Shown: positions 16,681 to 24,186 of the stretch, one piece after another
How positions within the stretch are numbered: the first letter of the stretch is position 1
Layout of the letters: each line of letters opens with the position of its first letter
Assembly: GCF_042648365.1 (NCBI RefSeq)
Contig: NZ_JBHRXI010000003.1
Location: forward strand, 31,543 to 95,542
From: Lutimaribacter_A marinistellae
GTDB taxonomy: Bacteria; Pseudomonadota; Alphaproteobacteria; Rhodobacterales; Rhodobacteraceae
Length of the DNA stretch: 64,000 nucleotides
Reading direction: 5' to 3'
Notes under the pieces: generated by a model
What the model was told of the DNA's origin: nothing
Databases searched by the model: none
Seen by the model: only the letters and a program-made list of their open reading frames with translations
Made by a program: the position numbers and the translations under genes

Positions 16681-17625
16681 TCATCCACCACTTTGGCTGC
16701 TTGCGATCTCTTCAATGATCGAAATATGAGCTCTATCGATCTCTAGACCGGCGGCATCAACTAGATCAGACAAGTGCTCTGCGCAACGAGGGCCAGGAAT
16801 GGGTACAACGTTCGCTCCGCGCGTTTTGACCCAGGCCAACACGAGAGCCGTGACTGAGACACCATACGTGGAGGCGACATCTTTGAGACATATGCGAAGG
16901 CTTTGGGAGACGGACTGATCCGGATTGTTGAACGCTTCAACCTGCGAACGGTAATCGTCGGCATCCCGTTTGTTTTTCGCGCAATTTATGCTCAAAAGAT
17001 CTCGCGCAATTGGCGCATAGGCCATGAAGAAGGCACCCCTGTTGCCGATCCTTTGAGGCGCAGACCACGCCTCTGGGCCGCTCAAGATGGAGAGTTCATT
17101 TTGGACCACCGTGACACAACACTGTTCTGACATCGGTTTGATGCGATCCATTGATGTGCCAGAAAGGCCAAATGCGGCAACTTTTCCCGCGTCTATGAGG
17201 TCCTGTACGGCACCCGCGACCTCTTGATCATTTACGGCTGGGTCGGGGCGGTGTTGGATCAATAGATCAATGCGTTCACGGCGCAATCGGACAAGCGAAG
17301 CCTCGACAGACGCGTGGATTGCATCGGGACGACTATCACGAAGCAGTTTGCCATCCTTGGTCTCAGCGAGACCGAACTTTGTCGCCACCGTCGCGCCGTC
17401 GGTCGATCCAATAACGTCGCCAATCAGTGCTTCGTTTTGGCCGTTGGCGTATAGCGGGGCCGTATCAAAAAGCCTGAACCCAAGGTCTATTGCTTTCGCC
17501 AAGACGTCACGTGCATCAGATGCAGAGATTCTTCCGTACAACCCGGTAAGTGCCATACAGCCGATACCGAAGCGGTAGTGCCCCGCAACAGACGCTCTTT
17601 GCACCGCGTCATCTTGAGGGGTCAT
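16681..17625 (-). CDS. Aldo/keto reductase family protein
   Basis: A 314-residue TIM-barrel oxidoreductase with the full AKR tetrad: Asp54 and Tyr59 in FDTAPLY, Lys83 in ATKFG and His125 in IQHRPD. A nucleotide-phosphate binding segment lies near the C-terminus (VVPIPGPR). It would use NAD(P)H to reduce an aldehyde or ketone; the substrate is unknown. It is the last gene of a four-gene minus-strand operon and its start overlaps the preceding kinase-like gene by 4 bases. An AKR linked this tightly to an exonuclease, a P-loop kinase and a radical SAM enzyme is unusual and suggests action on a nucleotide- or sugar-derived compound. Confidence 0.85.
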   Translation of the reverse strand: MTPQDDAVQRASVAGHYRFGIGCMALTGLYGRISASDARDVLAKAIDLGFRLFDTAPLYANGQNEALIGDVIGSTDGATVATKFGLAETKDGKLLRDSRPDAIHASVEASLVRLRRERIDLLIQHRPDPAVNDQEVAGAVQDLIDAGKVAAFGLSGTSMDRIKPMSEQCCVTVVQNELSILSGPEAWSAPQRIGNRGAFFMAYAPIARDLLSINCAKNKRDADDYRSQVEAFNNPDQSVSQSLRICLKDVASTYGVSVTALVLAWVKTRGANVVPIPGPRCAEHLSDLVDAAGLEIDRAHISIIEEIASSQSGG

Positions 17626-18200
17626 CTTCGATCTTCCGTGGCAACACGCATGGCGAGCTCCGTGGATTGTCCCAGGTTTTGTGGCGTGAGAACGTGATGG
17701 TCAGGGGCAAGCCTCGCCAATACCTCTCCAATCGCCTGGTCTGCCGCCGCCCTAAACGCGGCGTCACCGTCGCGATCTGGGCCGATCGGAATGCTTTCGT
17801 CCAGTCGGGTCGTAAAAACCAGGTCGTACTCCTCAGTCCAGGCTTTGCAGATGGTTTCGAGGCGTCCCAAGCGGGCTTCGCCGTTGGAACGATGTGTCGT
17901 ACGCAGCGCAGCGATCAAATACCCAAAAGCGTCGGGTACGGGGCGGTCAATGAGGACTACATCGGCCTTCAGCGTCGCTGCCATCTCAAGACGGATTGTT
18001 TGCCCGACCAACCAGGCCGTACTTTCAAACGTGTGGTTTTTCAGGATTGGAAAGCCGAGGTCCTGCGCCTCAGCAGCACTTCCATGTACATAGACGACGT
18101 CGTGACCGGCAGTGATCAGGCGTTCCTCCAAACCCTTCAAAAAAGTCGTTTTCCCTGTCGAATGGGTCCCAGCAACAGCGATTTTTGTGACACCGGTCAC
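17622..18200 (-). CDS. P-loop NTPase / NadR-like nucleoside kinase family (AAA_28)
   Basis: A 192-residue protein with Walker A VAGTHSTGKTT (residues 9-19) and a likely Walker B at VVLIDRPVPDAFGYL. The overall plan resembles the ATPase/kinase family that includes the NadR kinase domain. It would bind ATP or GTP and may phosphorylate a small nucleoside-like substrate. It overlaps both neighbours by 4 bases, so all four genes of this operon are translationally coupled. It is listed as a possible partner of the exonuclease and radical SAM protein rather than a housekeeping gene. Confidence 0.75.
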   Translation of the reverse strand: MTGVTKIAVAGTHSTGKTTFLKGLEERLITAGHDVVYVHGSAAEAQDLGFPILKNHTFESTAWLVGQTIRLEMAATLKADVVLIDRPVPDAFGYLIAALRTTHRSNGEARLGRLETICKAWTEEYDLVFTTRLDESIPIGPDRDGDAAFRAAADQAIGEVLARLAPDHHVLTPQNLGQSTELAMRVATEDRR

Positions 18201-18787
18201 AGCAGCGTTCCTTGTATTGAGTTGAGAATATCCGCATCCATCAAAATCTTGTCTCGTTCCGTTTGCGGCAAAGGCGAAAGCAAGCGCTCTAGCAAGATTG
18301 CCGACATCGCAGCGTCATATGGGCCGGAATGTGCCGCGCCACCGCCGACCGCCAGAGAGGCCGCATCATTAAGTCCGAGCACATCTCCGAGCCGCTCCAA
18401 TCCGAATTTTTCCTCGTTTGGCAATAGAGCCCGTGCAACCTTGAGACTGTCATAGGCCGCTGCAGGTTTCCAATCCGGCAGCACTCTGGAGAGGGCCTCC
18501 AGTTCGACCCGAACGTTGTGGCCAACAATGGGTGACTCTTCCAGCCAGAGGAGTATGTCGTCGATAACGTCCTCGATTGGCGGGGCGTCGGCGACATCGT
18601 CGTTTGTAATTCCATGAATTCTACTGACGGCGGGCGTGATTTCGTGCTCGGGCCGAAACTGCCAATGCTTCACATTTCCGGTGAGCTGGAGATCATCCAT
18701 CTCAACGATCCCCAACTCGACAATCTCCGGTGGGTTGGCACCGTTGCCCTCAACATCCACGGCCCACATGCGCTTCATTGCGTCCAT
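18197..18787 (-). CDS. DEDDh-type 3'-5' exonuclease (DnaQ-like) with altered motif II
   Basis: A 196-residue protein with the RNase T/DnaQ fold pattern. Motif ExoI is VDVEGNG (Asp11, Glu13). Motif ExoII reads GHNVRVELEAL, with Glu95 where the usual Asp stands. Motif ExoIII is HSGPYDAA (His153, Asp158). It would remove nucleotides from 3' ends of DNA or RNA; the Asp-to-Glu change may still bind metal. The ATG at 18787 may be replaced by an internal ATG at 18769 (MWAVDVEG). It overlaps the radical SAM gene by 13 bases and the kinase gene by 4. Confidence 0.85.
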   Translation of the reverse strand: MDAMKRMWAVDVEGNGANPPEIVELGIVEMDDLQLTGNVKHWQFRPEHEITPAVSRIHGITNDDVADAPPIEDVIDDILLWLEESPIVGHNVRVELEALSRVLPDWKPAAAYDSLKVARALLPNEEKFGLERLGDVLGLNDAASLAVGGGAAHSGPYDAAMSAILLERLLSPLPQTERDKILMDADILNSIQGTLL

Positions 18788-19917
18788 CCTTCTTCAGAGC
18801 GACCATGACGACGAGGCAGGTGCGGATGCGCACGGTCATGCACTTGAAACCCAGTCGCGTGTTGAATGAAGTATCGCTGCTGCTCTGTGCTGTTTTCAAC
18901 AACGATATGACCCTGACAAATCTCGATTTTTTCCAAATCAAGACCAACCTTCCGCGCTAGTCCTTGTACTTGCCGATGTGTTGGCGTTTTGTGGGCGGCG
19001 GCACAGGTTTTGATCTGCTTGGCAGGGCAAATGTCACAAATATGGTCTATGCCGAAGTGGCCGTTAAAGTCTTGGACACCATGAGCATAGGCAACTCCGC
19101 AGGATGTCTTGCGAAAAATTGGAGTGTTTCCGAAAGCCCTGAGAATGCGATCTTCTACTTCTCGGGGGAGAATCTTCCTGCGAGGTACCAGCTTGTATAG
19201 GTCCGGTACGTTCACAGAACGAAGATAATCGCGGATCTTCTCCCGATGGAAGAGGCCGGTGAAGACTGTTGCATCTGCGAACTGGCTCATGGAATGAGCC
19301 TCAGCAATCAACTCGTCTGTGTCATTCAAACCAAGGACAATGGGGCGCCAATATAAGATCTTGCGGGTTCGTGAGGCGCTGGATGCGAGGGTCAACAGAG
19401 AGGCTTGAGCAATTGAACTGTCGATGGGTTCAATCCTCGGGTCAGAAATGCCTGACCAAGTGATCAGTATTGTCACTTTAAGCTTCTTAAGCCGCTCTAA
19501 GCGGACCACATCTTCCTCCAAAACATGCCATCTGGTGATCACCAACATATGGTTTGTCAAACCAAGGTCATCGAGCAGTTCGAGACATCGGTGTAGATGC
19601 TCTTTGACCCTTGGAAGGAACGGGTCTGTCGCTCTGTTGAATATCTGTAAGGGTGTCTGATGGGCTCGAAAGGCCGGATGGTCAACGAGTTGCGCGACTG
19701 CCTGATCATCAGGAATGATTAAATGCGGTCGTTTCATTCCATAGTTGTCGAAAAGATGGCGAACGCAATACGCACATTCGAGCGGGCACCCCACGATGTG
19801 ATTTAGGCTGAGACCCGATTTTCGGTACTCGATGATGCTTGCGAGATCTTGTGGTAAGTCCTTGGGAGCGGGTCTAAGCGTGGATTTTGCATAGCGCGTG
19901 TCTGGCTCAAATGGCAT
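18775..19917 (-). CDS. Radical SAM enzyme, spore-photoproduct-lyase-like
   Basis: A 380-residue protein with the CxxxCxxC cluster motif of radical SAM enzymes at Cys44, Cys48 and Cys51 (GCPLECAYC), which binds a 4Fe-4S cluster and cleaves S-adenosylmethionine. The region 'IFNRATDPFLP' and 'LVITRWHVLEEDVVRLE' is of the type seen in spore photoproduct lyase-like and related DNA-associated radical SAM proteins. A second cysteine group (CDICPAKQIKTC) about residue 290 could hold another cluster. It is the first gene of the four-gene operon that faces the Argonaute operon. The substrate is not known; modification of a nucleic acid or nucleotide is a reasonable inference. Confidence 0.75.
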   Translation of the reverse strand: MPFEPDTRYAKSTLRPAPKDLPQDLASIIEYRKSGLSLNHIVGCPLECAYCVRHLFDNYGMKRPHLIIPDDQAVAQLVDHPAFRAHQTPLQIFNRATDPFLPRVKEHLHRCLELLDDLGLTNHMLVITRWHVLEEDVVRLERLKKLKVTILITWSGISDPRIEPIDSSIAQASLLTLASSASRTRKILYWRPIVLGLNDTDELIAEAHSMSQFADATVFTGLFHREKIRDYLRSVNVPDLYKLVPRRKILPREVEDRILRAFGNTPIFRKTSCGVAYAHGVQDFNGHFGIDHICDICPAKQIKTCAAAHKTPTHRQVQGLARKVGLDLEKIEICQGHIVVENSTEQQRYFIQHATGFQVHDRAHPHLPRRHGRSEEGWTQ

Positions 19918-20146
19918 TTTGAAGTCTCAATCGGGCTGTTTCACGAATAATTCTGTGAGTCGAGATGTGTCATAGATCTCTCCTTTGAGTTGAGAAACTA
20001 CAACTTGCGCGCCCATAGCTGAATACCTGAGTGCGGCGTCCCGCCGATTTTTGACAGGAAACCCTAAGACTGATGTCAGTCCAGTTCGCAACGCCTGCTT
20101 GACAAACTTAGCATGCTTGATGTACTTAGCGCTCAGGAGGCTTAAA
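19918..20146. promoter_or_regulatory. Divergent control region between the radical SAM and Argonaute operons
   Basis: For the plus-strand operon, TTGACA (20099-20104) is followed after 18 bases by TACTTA (20123-20128). Two direct copies of ACTTAGC (20106-20112 and 20124-20130) flank the palindrome AGCATGCT (20110-20117), a good operator for the XRE protein encoded next. A ribosome site CAGGAGG (20134-20140) precedes the ATG at 20147. On the minus strand an open frame spans the region and stops 10 bases before the radical SAM gene; a 29-residue product from an ATG at 20016 is possible but unsupported. Confidence 0.55.
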
Positions 20147-20491
20147 ATGAAAGAACTTGGCCTGGAGCTGACACGTTTGCGCAAAGCATCTGGCCTGACC
20201 CTTCGCAGGGTGGAGGCCGCGATTGGTGTGTCCAACGCCTACCTGAGTCAGCTTGAGACCGGAAAAATCAAGACACCTTCCCCGAATACGCTGTTCAAAC
20301 TGTCCCAGCTATTTGGAGGGTCTTACGAAGACCTAATGGAGAAAGCCGGATACCCGGTACCTCAATCGCAAAGCCGCCAAGTGCCTGAGACCGTTTCACG
20401 TCTGGCCGCCCGGGTCGGGGACGTCAGCTCCAGTGAAGCTGATGCACTGGCTGATTATCTGAAGTTCCTTCGTCAGCAAAGGGCGGAGTAA
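20147..20491 (+). CDS. XRE-family HTH regulator of the Argonaute operon
   Basis: A 114-residue protein with an N-terminal Cro/C1-type helix-turn-helix (residues 4-60; LTLRRVEAAIGVSNAYLSQLETG is the core region). Its start is fixed by CAGGAGG 7 bases before the ATG. It ends 3 bases before the Cas4-like nuclease, so it is the first gene of the operon and probably represses it through the ACTTAGC repeats upstream. The C-terminal half (residues 75-114) is a helical tail that may sense a signal or dimerise. Confidence 0.88.
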   Translation: MKELGLELTRLRKASGLTLRRVEAAIGVSNAYLSQLETGKIKTPSPNTLFKLSQLFGGSYEDLMEKAGYPVPQSQSRQVPETVSRLAARVGDVSSSEADALADYLKFLRQQRAE

Positions 20492-20494
20492 CGC

Positions 20495-21442
20495 ATGCCC
20501 TGGTCCTATTCGGCATCGCGAACCTTCCAGAAATGCCAGGTCAAATGGTTCTTGCATACTCTGGCAGCACACCATAGCGCCAATGACCCGATCCGCCGTA
20601 GAGCGCATTTTTTCGGAGCATTGACCACAGTGAGTGCCTGGCGCGGTCAGCTGGTCGATACCGTGATTTCTAAGCACATCATCCCATCCTTCGAAGACCC
20701 AACCTGCGAAGAGCCGATGGGGCTTCAGGGATCCCTCAATATTGCTCGCAAACTCTTCACGGAACAGCTGGCCTATGCGGCGCAGAACAGAGCCGCGACA
20801 ATTGACGTAAAGTTCGGCGACATCGGCGATCGGTTCGCGCTCTTGATGGAGCATGAATTTGGGGATGGGCTGACACAAGAGGAACTTGATGGGGCTTGGC
20901 TTGAAATCGAAACTGCACTTTCGAATTTCTGGGGTAATGAGGGCATTCAGAAGATCATCTACGATGCAGAGCAATTGATCACACAGCCGCGCACGCTCCA
21001 TTTCGAACTCGTCAACGGAACAAAGGCTGTCGCCATCCCGGATCTAATCGCATTCAACCGCTCCAAAGCCCACACCATTGTCGACTGGAAGGTACATGCA
21101 GAGGCGGGCAATGATGCCCGCCGCCAGTTGGCTATCTATGCAGTGGCGCTTAGCCGAGGCAAACAGCACAAGGATTTTCCCGATAACTGGAAGGCACCGC
21201 CGACGGAAATCGATCTTGTCGAAGCTCAGCTGCTGCTGAACCAGACAAAGCATTACCGCTTGTCGGAAGATGATGTGGCTGCAACCACAGCATACATGGA
21301 CGGCAGTGCCTACGAGATGGACTGCCTGACAGACGGGAAGTCCTACAAAGACATCGATGTCGGAGATCTAAGATTGGCCCATAGCGGGCTCACCTGCGCG
21401 GCATGTCAGTTTCAATCATTATGTCCGGAGGTCGTGCAATGA
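20495..21442 (+). CDS. Cas4/RecB-like PD-(D/E)XK nuclease with predicted 4Fe-4S cluster
   Basis: A 315-residue protein beginning MPWSYSASRTFQKC. The nuclease core shows Asp183 (AIPDLIAF), Asp197-Trp-Lys199 (IVDWKV) and Gln211 (RRQLAIYA), the usual PDDEXK order of the RecB/AddB/Cas4 group. Cys14 and the C-terminal group Cys301, Cys304, Cys310 (CAACQFQSLC) match the split cysteine signature that holds a 4Fe-4S cluster in Cas4 and AddB. It would process DNA ends. The Argonaute ATG overlaps its stop codon, so the two proteins are made in step. It may supply guides or degrade targets for the Argonaute; this is inference. Confidence 0.85.
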   Translation: MPWSYSASRTFQKCQVKWFLHTLAAHHSANDPIRRRAHFFGALTTVSAWRGQLVDTVISKHIIPSFEDPTCEEPMGLQGSLNIARKLFTEQLAYAAQNRAATIDVKFGDIGDRFALLMEHEFGDGLTQEELDGAWLEIETALSNFWGNEGIQKIIYDAEQLITQPRTLHFELVNGTKAVAIPDLIAFNRSKAHTIVDWKVHAEAGNDARRQLAIYAVALSRGKQHKDFPDNWKAPPTEIDLVEAQLLLNQTKHYRLSEDDVAATTAYMDGSAYEMDCLTDGKSYKDIDVGDLRLAHSGLTCAACQFQSLCPEVVQ

Positions 21443-23817
21443 CATCGGAAGCGTCCGTATTTCGAATTGAAGGTCTAGAAGGGCTCACCGCGCGCTACAC
21501 GCTTTATACGATACGCGGGTTGGGCGCCGTGGGCTCGTCGTCCTACCACCAGAAGGTCAACGAGTTGGTGCGTCGGCTGTCGTTTACGCTGAAGGCACCT
21601 TTCACGAGCATCCAGCGAGAAGGGACCTTCTATTTGGCGGCTCCAGAAGGTGTTGAAGAACTCGAGCAGACCTATCCGGTTGTGGGCGGCTTTGTGAACC
21701 TCAAGACGTCCGACGAGACTTTGGAGCTGTCTTTCGACGGACCTCCGGATTCACTGGAAAACGTGCGCATTCGCTTCCTCGACTTTATGCTGCAACACCC
21801 GCTCTTCAAGAACGGGGAGCTTTGGCAACCGAGCGCGGGCAAGCCGTTCTTTTTCAAGCGTCCCCATTCAAAAGGCTCCGAAGCCAACATCTTTGAGGGT
21901 GTTTCGGTGCGCGCGTGCCGGCATCCGGACGGGGGTTTTGGCATTGTGTGTGACGCGCGCAGCAAAATTGTGCGTGCAAAACCAATCGGGGCGAAGACAG
22001 ACCAAGCCCAGTTGCAAGCGCTGGTTGGCAGAAGTTGCCTCTACAAGATGAACGATAACTGGTACCAATTCCGTATCGACGGAGTGGCCGATGTCCTTGT
22101 CGGTGATCAGTTCGATTTTGGCGATGCCGGCCAGTGCACGTTACTTCAGCATCTGGTGCGATCCGCAGGCAACGCAGCGCCACAAAGCGTTGTCAATCTC
22201 GATCCGGAAGGGGCTGTGCTGACCTACTACACATCTTCCGGGCAACAGCGCTTCGCGCCTGCAGCATTTTGCTATCTGATAGAAGAAACGTCCGGAAAGA
22301 GCGGCAGACATCTGCAGAGCCAGACCATTTTGGCACCAGGGACCCGCAAAGCGCGGCTGCAGAAGTTCGTCAGAAGATATCTCAGCAAGCTCCAGCTCAA
22401 CGGCATCGACATTCATGTTGCGCCGGAATTGCATTCATTTGAGAGCACCCCGTTCGGGATCCCAACGCTGCTCTTTGGTCAGGACAACGTCGTCGCTCAA
22501 ACAAGTTCGGGCTCACGCTTCTCGACCGTAAGGCAGTACTCAAAAGAGCGGCAAATGGCGATGTTTGACCCTAAGCGTGGCTTTTACAAGCATAGCGCTC
22601 TTCGGCCACAAGGGTTCATGGTTCCTCAAAGTGTTTGGAGCAGCTTCGGTCCTGCGCTCCTCACGGACCTCAAAAAAATCATGCTCAAGCTTTACCCAGC
22701 AGGAAACTATGACCCTCAGGTCGTGGTCTATGATGACACGAGCTTCGGCAAAGCCCTTGACGGCCAATGGAAGGGACTTCTCGCGGCCATGGAGACCGAT
22801 CCATTCGCCGAAAACAATGTCGACAATATCCTTGTCATGCTCAACCGCGTTCCTGGATCAGCACGACGACAAGATCAACTTGCAGCCATGGTCTGCAATG
22901 AATTTTTCCGCCGTTTCGACAAACGGGTTCAAGTCATGCATTCCGACACCCCGAGACGAGGTTATGTGCGGAAGTCGCGGAATGGCGAGGCCCACTACGA
23001 GCAAAAGAACGACCGCCGCATTACCATGGACGGTTATTTGAAGGGGGTTGCGCTCAACAAAATCTGCCTCGGAAACGGCCGGTGGCCGTTTGTCCTGAAG
23101 GATCCGCTTGCGGCAGATATGATCATCGGGATGGACGTGAAAAACAATATGGCAGTGTTCTCCCTCGTGGGCGAGGGAGGCCGATTGGTGCGCGTGCATC
23201 GTGACAAATCTCAACAGAAGGAAAAGCTCAAACCCGCACAAGTAACACAGGCAATCCTTCATCTGCTGCGGGAAGAGATGAAGTATCTAGAGAAGCCAGT
23301 GCGCACGGTCGCGATACATCGCGATGGTCGCGCCTGGCCCGATGAAATCGAGGGGATCGAAGCGGCCTTCGCCACGTTGGCTGGTGAAGGACCGGTATTG
23401 AGCAATGTCGAGGTCAGCGTGTTCGAACTTCTCAAATCGTCGCCGGCTCCGATGCGCTTGTTCAGCCAGGGGCACCCCAACGACAAGCACCCGGATGGGG
23501 TTTTCAATCCAATTGTGGGCACCTGGTTCCAGCTGGGAGAAAACGATGCCTATATCTGCACAACGGGTGCACCCTTGTTGCGGCAAGGGACTGCAGATCC
23601 GCTTCACGTACGCCGTGTCTCCGGCTCGATGCCGATGTCGGATGGTGCTGCAGATATCTACGCATTGAGCTGCCTAACCTGGCCGAAACCGGACGGCTGC
23701 ATGCGTGATCCGATCTCAATAAAGCTGTGCGATATCACCCTTTTTGACGAGGCGGCGACCTACGATATGGACGCTGTGCGGTTTGCGCCAGCGCAAGCTG
23801 ACGAGGCTGCACTTTGA
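21439..23817 (+). CDS. Long prokaryotic Argonaute (PIWI-domain protein) with apparent complete DEDD tetrad
   Basis: A 792-residue protein; the ATG at 21439 overlaps the nuclease stop (ATGA) and has GGAGG upstream, so it is preferred over 21403. The C-terminal about 230 residues read as a PIWI domain: Asp566 (IGMDVKNN), Glu595 (QKEKLKPAQ) at the usual glutamate-finger distance, Asp629 in the telltale IHRDGR, and Asp765 in PISIKLCD, which aligns with the last catalytic position of active Argonautes. The length leaves room for N, linker, PAZ-like and MID parts. Such proteins use short nucleic-acid guides to find and cut invading DNA or RNA. An intact tetrad suggests slicing; alignment by eye cannot prove it. 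Confidence 0.8.
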   Translation: MTSEASVFRIEGLEGLTARYTLYTIRGLGAVGSSSYHQKVNELVRRLSFTLKAPFTSIQREGTFYLAAPEGVEELEQTYPVVGGFVNLKTSDETLELSFDGPPDSLENVRIRFLDFMLQHPLFKNGELWQPSAGKPFFFKRPHSKGSEANIFEGVSVRACRHPDGGFGIVCDARSKIVRAKPIGAKTDQAQLQALVGRSCLYKMNDNWYQFRIDGVADVLVGDQFDFGDAGQCTLLQHLVRSAGNAAPQSVVNLDPEGAVLTYYTSSGQQRFAPAAFCYLIEETSGKSGRHLQSQTILAPGTRKARLQKFVRRYLSKLQLNGIDIHVAPELHSFESTPFGIPTLLFGQDNVVAQTSSGSRFSTVRQYSKERQMAMFDPKRGFYKHSALRPQGFMVPQSVWSSFGPALLTDLKKIMLKLYPAGNYDPQVVVYDDTSFGKALDGQWKGLLAAMETDPFAENNVDNILVMLNRVPGSARRQDQLAAMVCNEFFRRFDKRVQVMHSDTPRRGYVRKSRNGEAHYEQKNDRRITMDGYLKGVALNKICLGNGRWPFVLKDPLAADMIIGMDVKNNMAVFSLVGEGGRLVRVHRDKSQQKEKLKPAQVTQAILHLLREEMKYLEKPVRTVAIHRDGRAWPDEIEGIEAAFATLAGEGPVLSNVEVSVFELLKSSPAPMRLFSQGHPNDKHPDGVFNPIVGTWFQLGENDAYICTTGAPLLRQGTADPLHVRRVSGSMPMSDGAADIYALSCLTWPKPDGCMRDPISIKLCDITLFDEAATYDMDAVRFAPAQADEAAL

Positions 23818-24167
23818 GCGCCGTGAGTGGTCTCTTGGCCGCCTATACGCGGCTGAACAGTTTCAGTGCGTTGACGGACAAAGCCCGTCGCGATGATGAC
23901 GCCAACATGTCATCACGACAGGATGCCTGTCTGGAGCTTTGCCGCCTTCTTGCGCCTCAAGAACGAGAAACGGCTTCTCTCGACGCGTTGGAGTTCCAAA
24001 CAATTCTGAGATCGCGCTGCGGCGTCTCACAGCCCGAGTTGGAAGCCTTGAGATCGGCGATCGAAAACGGGGACAGCCTTGGATCGTCGGTCGATGTTCT
24101 GGAAAAGATTTCGCGCTCACTGATCCGCGAGCGTTCGGCGATGGCCGGAAGGATTTCCGGAGGGTAG
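23814..24167 (+). CDS. Small protein of the Argonaute operon, unknown family
   Basis: A 117-residue, mainly helical soluble protein. Its TTG start at 23814 overlaps the Argonaute stop (TTGA); a GTG at 23823 is the alternative. It has no recognised motif; two cysteines (CLELCRLL) sit close together near residue 40. Translational coupling suggests that it works in a fixed ratio with the Argonaute, for example as an accessory subunit or as a link to the metallopeptidase encoded next. Confidence 0.65.
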   Translation: MSAVSGLLAAYTRLNSFSALTDKARRDDDANMSSRQDACLELCRLLAPQERETASLDALEFQTILRSRCGVSQPELEALRSAIENGDSLGSSVDVLEKISRSLIRERSAMAGRISGG

Positions 24168-24186
24168 GTCGATCGCAATCGAGCAT

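Noticed and set aside
19927..20235. 102-aa minus-strand frame through the divergent promoter region
   Set aside because: It covers the XRE promoter, ribosome site and HTH start; only a short tail product from an ATG at 20016 could be real and there is no support for it.
21439..23817. pPIWI-RE-type protein as an alternative for the Argonaute-like gene
   Set aside because: The RDG and DEDD-like spacing and lack of the usual DinG-type helicase partner favour a long Argonaute, though a structure comparison would be decisive.
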